A DNA stretch of 64,000 nucleotides, from NCBI RefSeq assembly GCF_040008265.1, contig NZ_CP155620.1, positions 248,001 through 312,000 of the forward strand. The letters run 5' to 3'. Each line of letters opens with the position of its first letter. The first letter of the stretch is position 1. The DNA comes from Campylobacter sp. CCS1377. Lineage in GTDB: Bacteria; Campylobacterota; Campylobacteria; Campylobacterales; Campylobacteraceae. Positions 54,308 through 64,000 of the stretch are shown here, one piece after another. A program made the translations under genes and the position numbers. The notes beneath the pieces were generated by a model, which was given only the letters and a program-made list of their open reading frames with translations, made no database searches and was not told the origin of the DNA.

Positions 54308-55392
54308 CGATTTTTATTTATTCTTTGGGAAGTGGTGGTGCTGAAAGGGTTGTGGCGACTTTATTGCCTATTTTGAGTTTAAAATTTGAAGTGCATGTGA
54401 TTTTAATGAATGATAAAATTTCTTATGAAATTCCTGAGTGTAATATCCATTTTTTAGAGCATTCACACCCAAGTGAAAATCCTATTTTTAAATTTTTAAA
54501 ACTGCCTTTTTTGGCTTTAAAATACAAAAAACTTTGTAAAAATTTAAACATTGACACTGAATTTGTTTTTCTAAATCGTCCCAATTATATCGCTTTAATG
54601 GCAAGAATTTTTGGTAACAAAACTCGTCTTGTGATCAATGAATGCACTACTCCAAGCGTGATGTATGCAAAAAATAATTTTAATTCTTTGGTGAATAAAT
54701 TTTTAATAACTTTACTTTATCCAAAGGCAGATCTGATTTTGCCAAATTCTAAGGGAAATTTGGAAGATTTAGTTAAAAATTTTAAAATCGATGTAAACAA
54801 ATGCGAAATTTTATATAATGCCATTGATTTAGAAAATATAGAACAAAAATCCTTAGAAGAAATCGGCTTAAAAGATAGATTTATCTTAAGTGTGGGTAGG
54901 CTTGATAAGGGCAAAAATCATGCTTTGTTAATCCGTGCTTATGCAAGATTAAAAACCGATATAAAACTTGTGATTTTGGGTGAAGGCGTGCTTAAAAATG
55001 AGTTGGAAAATTTAATTAAAGAATTAAATTTGGAAGAAAAGGTTTTGCTTTTAGGTTTTGATAATAATCCTTATAAATATATGAGCAAGTGCGAATTTTT
55101 TGCTTTTGCCTCTGTTTTTGAAGGCTTTTCAAATGTTTTAATCGAAAGTCTTGCTTGTGGTTGTGCTGTGGTTTGCACTGACCATAAAAGTGGAGCAAGA
55201 GAGCTTTTTGGCAATGATGAATTTGGGTTTTTGGTTGAAGTTGATGATGAAAATTCTATGTTTAAAGGTTTAAAAATCATGCTTGAAGATGAGAATTTAA
55301 GAAAAGCTTATAAACAAAAGGCTAAAACTAGAGCGCTTGATTTTGATAAAGTTAAAATCGCACGCGATGCTTTAAAATATTTATTAGGATAA
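54295..55392 (+). CDS. pglJ: Second GalNAc transferase PglJ
   Basis: 365 residues, GT4 family, similar in layout to PglH: YSLGSGGAERVVATLLP, SVGRLDKGKNHALLIRAYA and ASVFEGFSNVLIESLACG. Adds the second GalNAc of the heptasaccharide. Followed by pglB after 3 bases. The paralogous GGAERV motif in PglH and PglJ is a hallmark of this locus. Confidence 0.93.
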   Translation: MQKLAIFIYSLGSGGAERVVATLLPILSLKFEVHVILMNDKISYEIPECNIHFLEHSHPSENPIFKFLKLPFLALKYKKLCKNLNIDTEFVFLNRPNYIALMARIFGNKTRLVINECTTPSVMYAKNNFNSLVNKFLITLLYPKADLILPNSKGNLEDLVKNFKIDVNKCEILYNAIDLENIEQKSLEEIGLKDRFILSVGRLDKGKNHALLIRAYARLKTDIKLVILGEGVLKNELENLIKELNLEEKVLLLGFDNNPYKYMSKCEFFAFASVFEGFSNVLIESLACGCAVVCTDHKSGARELFGNDEFGFLVEVDDENSMFKGLKIMLEDENLRKAYKQKAKTRALDFDKVKIARDALKYLLG

Positions 55393-55395
55393 AAA

Positions 55396-57717
55396 ATGTT
55401 TAAAAAAGAAAATTTTAAAAATTATCATTTATTTTTATTTATCATTCTTGCATATTCGTTTAGTGTTTTATGTAGATTTTATTGGGTTTGGTGGGCAAGT
55501 GATTTTGATGAGTTTTATTTTAATCATCAATTAATGATTATGTCTAATGATGGCTATGTCTTTGCTGAAGGTGCAAGAGATATGTTAGCAGGCTTTCATC
55601 AGCCAAATGATTTAAGTTATTATGGTTCTTCGCTTTCGACTTTGACTTATTATATTTATAAATTTACTCCTTTTAGCTTTGAAATTATTATTTTGTATAT
55701 GAGTACTTTTTTCTCTTCTTTGATTGTCATTCCTATTATTTTAATTGCCAATGAATACAAACAACCTTTAATGGGACTTATCGCTGCCACTTTAGCTAGT
55801 ATTGCAAATAGTTATTATAATCGCACGATGAGTGGGTATTATGATACGGATATGCTTGTGATTGTTTTACCAATGTTTGTATTGTTTTTTATTATTCGTT
55901 TGGTTATACATAAGGATTTATTATCACTCATTTTGCTTCCTATTACGATGATTTTTTATCTTTGGTGGTATCCATCAAGTTATACTTTAAATTGTGCTTT
56001 TATGGGGCTTTTTTTAATTTACACTTATGTCTTTCACCGAAAAGATAATATAGCCTATCTGGCAATTATTTTTATGATGATAGCTCTTGCGCCTTTTGCT
56101 TGGTTCTATCAGTTAGCTTTGTTGGCTTTGATTTTTGCTTTATTTGCTTTTAAAAATGAGTGGTTTAAAATTAGACTTATTGCTATTTTAGGGGCTTTGA
56201 CTTTAATATTATTGATTTTTAGCGGAGGACTTGATCCTATTATTTATCAATTGCAGTTTTATATTTTTAAAAATGATGCCATAGGAAATTTGGCTCAAAA
56301 TTTCGTTTATTTTAATGTTAATGAAACTATTCAGGAGGTTGGGGATATTGATTGGACGGTTTTTATGCAAAGAATTAGCACTAACGAGCTTACTTTTATC
56401 ATTGCCTTTATCGGTCTTATTTGGCTTTTAAGGGAACATAAAAGTATGATTTTAGCTTTGCCAATGTTAGCGCTTGGATTTTTAGCACTTAAAGGTGGAC
56501 TTAGATTTACGATTTATGCTGTGCCTATTATGGCTTTAGGTTATGGTTATATTGGTGTTAAAATCTTGAATTTTATACAAAATATAGAGCTTAAAAAAGA
56601 AGAAAAAATAAGAAAATATCAACTTTTTTCTTTAATCTTGTTTGCACTTTGTTCTGTTGTTTATTTAGTATTGAATTTATTTTATACCACCTATTTTAAT
56701 TCCTTATTGCTTGCCTTTATTTTATTATTTTGTTTTATGGTAGCGATTATGGAATTTTTGATTCAAAAAAAACAAAAACGAGTAAAAATTGCTACCTTAT
56801 CGTTTCTTTTTAGTTTGGGTTTAGTATTTGGCTTAAAACATATCTATGAATACAAAGCTCCTAGTGTGTTTATTCAAAGTGAAACCGAAATTCTTAATAG
56901 GCTTAAAGGTATAGCGGATAGGGAAGATTATGTTGTGGCTTGGTGGGATTATGGTTATCCTATCCGTTATTATAGCGATGTAAAAACTTTGGTTGATGGG
57001 GGAAAGCATTTGGGTAAGGATAATTTCTTTCCTTCTTTTGTTTTAAGCAAAGATCAAATTTCGGCTGCAAATATGGCAAGACTTAGTGTTGAATATACAG
57101 AAAAAGGTTTTTATGCTCCACAAAATGATATTTTAAGAAATGATCTCTTGCAAGCTATGATGAAAGATTGTAATGCTAGCAATGTTGATTTATTTTTATA
57201 CGATTTAAGGGATAAGAATTATAATATTTCAACACCAAAAACGCGAGATGTCTATATTTATATGCCAGCAAGAATGATGAATATTTTTTCTACTGTTGCA
57301 ACTTTTTCAAATATTGATTTAAGCACAGGAGAGGTAAATCCTTTTATATTTAGAGTTACAAGAGCTGTGCTTCAAAATAATGGAGAATTTATACTTAGTG
57401 ATGGATCTAAGCTTTCTGAAGATTTTAGAATTTGGAGAGATGATGAGAATAATACTTATGCGGTAAAAGAAATTATCGAGATAAATTCTGTAACAACTGG
57501 CGATTATAAGGTTACTCCTATGGATACACAAGGTAAAGTTTATGTCTTTTTCTTAAAAGAGCAATTTCAAACCGCGCAAGGTCAATTTATCATTATGGAT
57601 GAAAAAATGTTTAATAGTGCTTTTGTTCAAATGTTTTTCTTTAACAATTATGATAAAGATTTGTATGATTTGATTATTAATGATAAAAATGCAAAGGTTT
57701 TTAAAATAAAAAAATGA
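55396..57717 (+). CDS. pglB: Oligosaccharyltransferase PglB with extra helices
   Basis: 773 residues, about 60 more than C. jejuni PglB (713). Catalytic residues seen: Asp52 in SNDGYVFAEG, Asp150 and Asp152 in SGYYDTDML, Glu310 in NVNETIQEV, and the sequon-reading WWDYG at 516-520. It transfers the heptasaccharide from lipid to Asn of D/E-X-N-X-S/T proteins in the periplasm. Two extra hydrophobic segments (about 405-427 and 434-457) lie between the last conserved helices. Sequons at Asn593 (D-C-N-A-S) and Asn685 (D-E-N-N-T) in the periplasmic domain may be self-modified; the first corresponds to the known glycosylated region of C. jejuni PglB. Confidence 0.96.
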   Translation: MFKKENFKNYHLFLFIILAYSFSVLCRFYWVWWASDFDEFYFNHQLMIMSNDGYVFAEGARDMLAGFHQPNDLSYYGSSLSTLTYYIYKFTPFSFEIIILYMSTFFSSLIVIPIILIANEYKQPLMGLIAATLASIANSYYNRTMSGYYDTDMLVIVLPMFVLFFIIRLVIHKDLLSLILLPITMIFYLWWYPSSYTLNCAFMGLFLIYTYVFHRKDNIAYLAIIFMMIALAPFAWFYQLALLALIFALFAFKNEWFKIRLIAILGALTLILLIFSGGLDPIIYQLQFYIFKNDAIGNLAQNFVYFNVNETIQEVGDIDWTVFMQRISTNELTFIIAFIGLIWLLREHKSMILALPMLALGFLALKGGLRFTIYAVPIMALGYGYIGVKILNFIQNIELKKEEKIRKYQLFSLILFALCSVVYLVLNLFYTTYFNSLLLAFILLFCFMVAIMEFLIQKKQKRVKIATLSFLFSLGLVFGLKHIYEYKAPSVFIQSETEILNRLKGIADREDYVVAWWDYGYPIRYYSDVKTLVDGGKHLGKDNFFPSFVLSKDQISAANMARLSVEYTEKGFYAPQNDILRNDLLQAMMKDCNASNVDLFLYDLRDKNYNISTPKTRDVYIYMPARMMNIFSTVATFSNIDLSTGEVNPFIFRVTRAVLQNNGEFILSDGSKLSEDFRIWRDDENNTYAVKEIIEINSVTTGDYKVTPMDTQGKVYVFFLKEQFQTAQGQFIIMDEKMFNSAFVQMFFFNNYDKDLYDLIINDKNAKVFKIKK

Positions 57718-58844
57718 GAGTAGGGTTTTTATCTCACGCAGGGGCAAGCATATATCATTTTAGAATGCCTATAATAAAGGCTTTGATAGCTAGAGGAGAT
57801 GAGGTTTTTATCATTGTGCCGCAAGATGAATACACGCAAAAATTAAAGGATTTAAATTTAAATGTTGTCATTTATGATCTTTCAAGAGCGAGCTTGAATC
57901 CTTTTGTGGTTTTTAAAAATTTTTTACATCTTAAAAATGTTTTAAAAAGCTTAAATTTAGATCTTTTACAAAGTGGGGCACATAAAAGTAATACCTTTGG
58001 TTTAATCGCAGCAAAATTTGCAAAAATTCCTTATAAAATTGGGCTTGTTGAAGGGCTTGGATCTTTTTATATCGAGCAAGGTTTTAAGGAAAATTTGGTG
58101 CGTTTTATCATTAATACTCTTTATAAATTAAGCTTTAAAATCGCTGATTGTTTTATCTTTGTCAATTCTTCAAATGCTGATTTTATGCGAAATTTAGGAC
58201 TTAAGGAAAATAAAATTTGTGTGATTAAATCTGTGGGTATTAATCTTAAAAAATTCTTTCCTATGAGAGTAGAAAAGGAAGCTAAAAAAGCTTTTTGGCG
58301 TAATTTAAATATCGATGAAAAGCCTATTATTTTAATGATAGCAAGAGCTTTGTGGCATAAGGGTGTAAAAGAATTTTATGAAAGCGCAGAGCTTTTAAAA
58401 GATAGAGCAAATTTTGTTTTAGTAGGTGGAAGAGATGATAATCCTTCTTGTGCGAGTTTGAAATTTTTAACTTCTGGTAAAGCGCATTATTTGGGTGCTA
58501 GAAGCGATATAGTGGAGCTTTTGCAAAATTGTGATATTTTTGTTTTACCAAGCTATAAAGAGGGTTTTCCCGTAAGCGTTTTGGAGGCTAAGGCTTGTGG
58601 AAAGGCTATTGTGGTAAGTGAGTGTGAAGGCTGCGTGGAAGCGATTTCAAACGCTTATGATGGACTTTGGGCCAAAACTAAAGATAGTAAGGACTTAGCA
58701 CAAAAAATCGAGCTTTTGTTGGTCGATAAAAATTTAAGAATGAATTTGGGTAAAAATGCAGCTAAAGATGCGTTAAATTACGATGAAAACGAAATTGCAA
58801 AGACTTATTTAAAACTTTATGAAAAGGTGATGAAAAATGTATGA
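57714..58844 (+). CDS. pglA: First GalNAc transferase PglA
   Basis: 376 residues, GT4 family: [56 protein letters not shown] and [18 protein letters not shown] with the E-x7-E pair. Transfers GalNAc to undecaprenyl-diphosphate-diNAcBac. Overlaps pglB by 4 bases and pglC by 8. Confidence 0.95.
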   Translation: MRVGFLSHAGASIYHFRMPIIKALIARGDEVFIIVPQDEYTQKLKDLNLNVVIYDLSRASLNPFVVFKNFLHLKNVLKSLNLDLLQSGAHKSNTFGLIAAKFAKIPYKIGLVEGLGSFYIEQGFKENLVRFIINTLYKLSFKIADCFIFVNSSNADFMRNLGLKENKICVIKSVGINLKKFFPMRVEKEAKKAFWRNLNIDEKPIILMIARALWHKGVKEFYESAELLKDRANFVLVGGRDDNPSCASLKFLTSGKAHYLGARSDIVELLQNCDIFVLPSYKEGFPVSVLEAKACGKAIVVSECEGCVEAISNAYDGLWAKTKDSKDLAQKIELLLVDKNLRMNLGKNAAKDALNYDENEIAKTYLKLYEKVMKNV

Positions 58845-59439
58845 AAAATTTTTAAAAAGAATGCTTGATTTTTGCTTAGCTTTAATTCTCCTGATGCTTT
58901 TTTCACCCCTTATTATTATTACCGCTTTGCTTTTAAAAATTACTCAAGGCAGTGTAATTTTTACTCAAAACCGTCCAGGACTTAATGAAAAAATCTTTAA
59001 AATTTATAAATTTAAAACAATGAGTGATGAAAAAGACGAAAATGGGGAATTGCTTAGCGATGAATTGCGTTTAAAGGCCTTTGGAAAAATCGTTAGAAGC
59101 TTAAGTTTAGATGAATTACCGCAACTTTTTAATGTCTTAAAAGGTGATATGAGTTTTGTAGGACCTAGACCACTTTTAGTGGAATATCTACCTCTTTATA
59201 ATGAAGAGCAAAAACTCCGCCATAAAGTGCGTCCAGGCATTACAGGCTGGGCGCAAGTAAATGGTAGAAATGCTATTTCTTGGCAGAAAAAATTTGAACT
59301 TGATGTGTATTATATTAGAAATATTTCTTTTTTGCTTGATTTAAAAATTATATTTTTAACTGCGTTAAAGGTTTTAAAAAGAAGTGGAGTGAGTAAAGAA
59401 GGGTGCGTGACAACGGAGAAATTTAATGGAAAGAACTAA
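58837..59439 (+). CDS. pglC: Phosphoglycosyl transferase PglC
   Basis: 200 residues. The single re-entrant membrane helix is at about 11-34; the catalytic Asp92-Glu93 lies in [11 protein letters not shown], followed by [13 protein letters not shown] and [15 protein letters not shown]. Monotopic family that moves phospho-diNAcBac from UDP-diNAcBac to undecaprenyl phosphate, the first membrane step. Close to the C. jejuni protein throughout. Overlaps both neighbours. Confidence 0.97.
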   Translation: MYEKFLKRMLDFCLALILLMLFSPLIIITALLLKITQGSVIFTQNRPGLNEKIFKIYKFKTMSDEKDENGELLSDELRLKAFGKIVRSLSLDELPQLFNVLKGDMSFVGPRPLLVEYLPLYNEEQKLRHKVRPGITGWAQVNGRNAISWQKKFELDVYYIRNISFLLDLKIIFLTALKVLKRSGVSKEGCVTTEKFNGKN

Positions 59440-60013
59440 AAAAATTTACATTTATGGTGCGAGTGGACATGGGCTTGTTTGTGCTGATGTGGCTATGAGT
59501 TTGGGCTATGAAGAATGTATTTTTTTAGATGATAATAAGGGTAAAAAATTTGAAAGTTCTTTGCCAAAATACGATATTTTTGTAGCTATTGGGGATAATA
59601 AAATAAGAAAAAAAATTTACGAAAAGCTTTTGCAAAATGGCTTTAAAATTGTAAATCTTATCCATAAAAGTGCGATTATCAGTCAAAGTGCGGATATAAA
59701 AGAAAATGCAGGAATTTTAATAATGCCTTTGGTAGTGGTTAATGCAAAGGCAAAGATTGAAAAAGGTGTGATTTTAAACACTTCAAGTGTGATCGAGCAT
59801 GAATGCGTGGTGGGCGAGTTTTCCCATGTAAGCGTTGGGGCTAAGTGTGCAGGAAATGTGAAAATTGGCAAAAATTGTTTTTTGGGGATTAATTCTTGTG
59901 TCTTACCGAATTTAAGTTTGGCAGATGATAGTATTTTAGGCGGTGGAGCGACTTTGATTAAAGATCAATTTGAAAAAGGCATTTTTGTAGGAGTGCCTGC
60001 AAAAAGGATGTAA
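59426..60013 (+). CDS. pglD: UDP-4-amino-sugar acetyltransferase PglD
   Basis: 195 residues. An N-terminal Rossmann-like nucleotide-binding part ([21 protein letters not shown]) and a C-terminal left-handed beta-helix with hexapeptide repeats; catalytic His in [13 protein letters not shown], and GVPAKRM at the end. Acetylates the PglE product with acetyl-CoA, giving UDP-diNAcBac. Overlaps pglC by 14 bases. Confidence 0.95.
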   Translation: MERTKKIYIYGASGHGLVCADVAMSLGYEECIFLDDNKGKKFESSLPKYDIFVAIGDNKIRKKIYEKLLQNGFKIVNLIHKSAIISQSADIKENAGILIMPLVVVNAKAKIEKGVILNTSSVIEHECVVGEFSHVSVGAKCAGNVKIGKNCFLGINSCVLPNLSLADDSILGGGATLIKDQFEKGIFVGVPAKRM

Positions 60014-60616
60014 GTGGGTTTTGAATATACCTTTTTGATTGATTTTGTAAGATATCCTTCGCCTTTAGGGTGGATTATTATGAATTTACTCACTATATAT
60101 CTAATATACTATACACTTCCTTTAAAGAATTCTCTTAAACATAAAATGCTTTTTAAAATTAAAATGAATCCAAATTCTAAGTCTGGCAAGCTTGTAAAAT
60201 ATACCGGCATTGCCATATTTTTTAGTGGGTTAATAGGAATTTGGCGTAATTTTGAAGGCTTTTATCAACTTCCTTTTTTCTTTGAGTTAGAAAATGAAAA
60301 TTTAAAAGCACTTTGGAGTTTGCAGATATCGGTTTCTTCCATGATAACGGGTATATTTTTATTGCTTTTTTCTGTTGTAAATTTGATGGTAGTTTGCGAA
60401 GATGGAATTTATATTCCAACTACACACAATTTGTTTTATAAAAAATTTATAAAACGAGAAGATTTAGAAATTTTTGAAGAAAAGAAAGAATTTTTAAAAA
60501 AATTTCAAACTTGTCTTATCATTAAAGCAAAAAACGAAACACTTGAATGTTTTGAAAGTATGTATAAAAAAGAAGACTTAGAAAAACTCAAAATTTGGTA
60601 TGAAAATAAACTTTGA
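60014..60616 (+). CDS. wlaJ: WlaJ-type integral membrane protein
   Basis: 200 residues with three hydrophobic segments (about 16-36, 55-73 and 102-128) and a cytoplasmic-looking C-terminal part with DLEIFEEKKEFLKKF and charged ends. The start is GTG at 60014, immediately after the pglD stop, with AGGA in the end of pglD. It matches Cj1122c (wlaJ) of C. jejuni in position and character; its function is unknown and it is not needed for glycan assembly in published reconstructions that I recall. No enzymatic motif seen. Confidence 0.75.
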   Translation: MGFEYTFLIDFVRYPSPLGWIIMNLLTIYLIYYTLPLKNSLKHKMLFKIKMNPNSKSGKLVKYTGIAIFFSGLIGIWRNFEGFYQLPFFFELENENLKALWSLQISVSSMITGIFLLLFSVVNLMVVCEDGIYIPTTHNLFYKKFIKREDLEIFEEKKEFLKKFQTCLIIKAKNETLECFESMYKKEDLEKLKIWYENKL

Positions 60617-60708
60617 TTGTAAAAAGAATTTTAGCGTTTGATTCTTAGCAAATTATTTTAGATAAAATACATCATTTTAGTAAAATCACTTTTTATAATA
60701 AAGGATAA

Positions 60709-61872
<1,164 letters not shown>

Positions 61873-61874
61873 GA

Positions 61875-63662
61875 ATGAATTTAACTTTTTATAAAAGCAA
61901 AAGATTGATTTTTTTTCTTTGCTGCGATGTTTTCTTGTTTCTTTTATCGATTTTTTTGGCTTTTTCTTTGCGTTTTAGTGGAGATATTCCTGATATTTTT
62001 TATGAAGGTATGATTAAAGCTGGGCTTATTTTACTTGTTTTAAAAATAACTTTTTTATTCATTTTTAGAATTTATAAAGTAGCGTGGAGGTTTTTTTCTT
62101 TAAATGAGGCAAGAAAAATTTTCTTTGCCTTGGCCCTAGCAGAGCTTTGTTTTTTGGGAATTTTTTATTTTTATGGAGATTTTTTTAATCCTTTTCCGCG
62201 AAGTGTAATTGGTATAGATTTTGTACTTTCTTATATGTTTATAGGAACTTTAAGAATTTCAAAAAGAATGTTTGTTGATTTTAGACATTCTAATTTGATT
62301 GATGAAGAAAATCCTTGCATTGTTGTGGGTGCAACCTCTAAGGCTTTGCATCTATTAAAAGGTGCAAAAGAGGGATCTTTGGGGCTTTTTCCTATTGCAG
62401 TGGTTGATGAGAGAAAAGAGCTAATTGGAACATATTGCGATAAATTCATTGTAGAAGAAAAAGAAAAAATCAAAGATTATGCTAAAGATGGAATTAAAAC
62501 GGCTATCATTGCTTTAAAATTGGAGCAAGAAGAATTAAAAAAGCTTTTCGATGAACTGATTTCGTATGGTATTAGTGATGTTAAAATATTTTCTTTCACA
62601 AGAAATGAGGCTAGAGATATCAGTATAGAAGATTTGCTTGCTAGAAAGCCAAAAGATTTAGATGATAGGGTAGTGGCAACTTTTTTAAAGGATAAGGTTG
62701 TTTTGGTAAGTGGAGCAGGGGGTACTATAGGCAGTGAGCTTTGCAAGCAATGCATTAAATTTGGCGTTAAACATCTTATAATGCTAGATCATAGTGAGTT
62801 TAATCTTTATAAAATCAATGAAGATTTAAGTTTGCATAAAGAAAAAATCACTCCTGTAATGCTTAGTATTTTAGACGAAGAAAGTTTAAATGAAGTATTA
62901 AAAGAATACAAGCCAGATCTTATCTTGCATGCTGCTGCTTACAAGCATGTCCCACTTTGCGAGCAAAATCCACATTCTGCCGTGCTTAATAATATTTTGG
63001 GGACAAAAATTTTAACCGATGTGGCCAAGAAAAATGGGGTTAAAAAATTTGTGATGATAAGTACAGATAAAGCGGTGCGTCCTACAAGTATAATGGGCTG
63101 CACTAAAAGGGTTTGCGAGCTTTATACTTTAAATTCAAGTGATGAAAATTTTGAAGTTTCAAGTGTGCGTTTTGGCAATGTTTTGGGTTCTAGTGGGAGT
63201 GTGATACCTAAATTTAAAGCGCAAATTGCAAATAACGAACCTTTGACTTTAACTCATCCTGATATAGTGCGTTATTTTATGCTAGTTAGTGAAGCCGTTC
63301 AGCTTGTTTTACAAGCAGCGGCTATTGCTAAAGGTGGGGAGCTTTTTGTGCTTGATATGGGTGAGCCTGTGAAGATTATAGATTTGGCTAAAAAAATGCT
63401 TATGCTTTCAAATAAAAACGATTTAGAGATCAAAATCACAGGACTTAGAAAAGGTGAAAAACTTTTTGAAGAACTTTTGATTAACGAAAATGATGTGAGA
63501 ACTCAATATGAAAGTATTTTCGCAACAACAAGTCAAAAGGTAGATTTGCAGATTTTAAATGATCAAATTCAAGCTTTGGTAAAAAGTGAAAATCCGGCTC
63601 AAATTCTAAAAACAATTGTGCCTGAATTTAATCACAATAAGGACGGAGATTATCAAGGATAA
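61875..63662 (+). CDS. pglF: UDP-GlcNAc 4,6-dehydratase PglF
   Basis: 595 residues. N-terminal half: four membrane helices (about 10-130) and a CoA-binding-like domain; C-terminal half: NAD loop [12 protein letters not shown] and catalytic Thr397-Asp398-Lys399 in [14 protein letters not shown], with Met in place of the Tyr of related dehydratases, as in other PglF proteins. First step of UDP-diNAcBac synthesis. In C. jejuni pglG lies next; here the following 86 bases lead directly to cheY. Confidence 0.96.
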   Translation: MNLTFYKSKRLIFFLCCDVFLFLLSIFLAFSLRFSGDIPDIFYEGMIKAGLILLVLKITFLFIFRIYKVAWRFFSLNEARKIFFALALAELCFLGIFYFYGDFFNPFPRSVIGIDFVLSYMFIGTLRISKRMFVDFRHSNLIDEENPCIVVGATSKALHLLKGAKEGSLGLFPIAVVDERKELIGTYCDKFIVEEKEKIKDYAKDGIKTAIIALKLEQEELKKLFDELISYGISDVKIFSFTRNEARDISIEDLLARKPKDLDDRVVATFLKDKVVLVSGAGGTIGSELCKQCIKFGVKHLIMLDHSEFNLYKINEDLSLHKEKITPVMLSILDEESLNEVLKEYKPDLILHAAAYKHVPLCEQNPHSAVLNNILGTKILTDVAKKNGVKKFVMISTDKAVRPTSIMGCTKRVCELYTLNSSDENFEVSSVRFGNVLGSSGSVIPKFKAQIANNEPLTLTHPDIVRYFMLVSEAVQLVLQAAAIAKGGELFVLDMGEPVKIIDLAKKMLMLSNKNDLEIKITGLRKGEKLFEELLINENDVRTQYESIFATTSQKVDLQILNDQIQALVKSENPAQILKTIVPEFNHNKDGDYQG

Positions 63663-63748
63663 ATTTTTATATTTACTTGATTAATAAGTTTAAAAAAGAT
63701 AAAATTGCAAATTAAAATAAATTTTTGAATTTATGGAAAGGATTAGCG

Positions 63749-64000
63749 GTGAGAATGCTAGTTGTAGATGATAGTTCAACTATGAGAAGGATTATTAAAA
63801 ATACGCTTTCAAGACTTGGACATGATGATGTTTTAGAGGCTGAACATGGACTTGAAGCTTGGGAAATTCTTGAAAAAGATGATACAATTAAGGTTTTAAT
63901 TACTGATTGGAATATGCCAGAAATGAATGGTTTGGATCTTGTTAAAAAGGTTAGAGCGGATAAAAAATTTGAAGATATGCCTATCATTATGGTTACAACT
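63749..64000 (+). CDS. cheY: Chemotaxis response regulator CheY, 3'-truncated by window edge
   Basis: 84 residues remain. The start is GTG at 63749 after GGAAAGGA, giving MRMLVVDDSSTMRRI; acidic pair DD at 7-8 and phospho-acceptor Asp in LITDWNMPEMNG. Single receiver domain that binds the flagellar switch. The ATG at 63755 is two codons inside and less likely. It ends at the window edge within IIMVTT, close to the CheY Thr switch residue. In C. jejuni pglG would precede it. Confidence 0.95.
   Translation, partial: MRMLVVDDSSTMRRIIKNTLSRLGHDDVLEAEHGLEAWEILEKDDTIKVLITDWNMPEMNGLDLVKKVRADKKFEDMPIIMVTT

Overview
This is a low-G+C stretch (roughly 30% by eye) of a thermotolerant Campylobacter chromosome from the jejuni/coli/lari group. 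The markers are a complete N-linked protein glycosylation (pgl) locus with the bacterial oligosaccharyltransferase PglB, the CYP172-type P450 and kpsS next to each other, cbb3 oxidase genes as the ccoNOQP operon, a Cj1386-type ankyrin protein beside katA, and a CfiR-type regulator divergent from ridA. It does not look like a standard C. jejuni NCTC 11168 chromosome. Blocks that are distant there (Cj1411c-1413c, Cj1498c-1481c, Cj1382c-1405, Cj0432c-0443, Cj1134-1118c) are joined here, and several genes expected within them are missing. These Cj comparisons are from memory. The species is not assigned.

Layout. 1-3365 (minus): 5' part of a P450, a membrane protein with a lipase-like motif, and kpsS. 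3366-3696: selC (tRNA-Sec). 3697-9025 (plus): purA, a FliJ-like gene, a MotE-like glycoprotein gene, DUF507, carA, a UreH/TauE-like membrane protein and an OmpR-type regulator with no kinase beside it. 9143-13890: ccoNOQP with four small accessory genes. 13890-19027: addB-addA. 19170-20710: an iron-response operon (DUF2325, unknown, fldA) behind a good Fur-box match. 20918-22869: katA and its haem-delivery ankyrin protein. 22872-29844: a cfiR-type regulator divergent from a metabolic cluster bracketed by two ridA paralogues (ridA, DcuC-type transporter, metC-like, fumarase-superfamily lyase, MmgE/PrpD, ridA). 29929-32192: feoAB behind a second Fur box. 32189-37390 (minus): gapA-pgk-tpiA-fabI-hydA2. 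37450-38350: nadD-rsfS. 38503-40775 (minus): mraY-murD. 40855-46816: gpmI, fabG, a frameshifted flavin-oxidase-like gene, tenA (minus), acpP, fabF, accA. 46813-48709 (minus): waaC-waaM. 48776-49576: a 3'-5' exonuclease. 49628-63662: gne, pglK, H, I, J, B, A, C, D, wlaJ, pglE, pglF. 63749-end: cheY, cut by the window edge.

How the genes work together. The pgl genes make undecaprenyl-diphosphate heptasaccharide (PglF/E/D make UDP-diNAcBac; PglC/A/J/H/I build it; Gne supplies UDP-GalNAc), flip it (PglK) and attach it to D/E-X-N-X-S/T sites (PglB). Possible acceptors lie in the same window: the MotE-like protein, the FixH-like protein and PglB itself. The respiratory block couples the oxidase with membrane accessory genes. 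The iron/oxidative block combines iron-sparing flavodoxin, catalase and ferrous iron uptake. The best candidate for an undescribed system is the ridA-bracketed cluster, which I read as a possible pathway for importing and cleaving a dicarboxylated, perhaps cysteine-linked, compound to fumarate and pyruvate. The substrate is inference only. No CRISPR array, insertion sequence, prophage or long poly-G contingency tract was seen.
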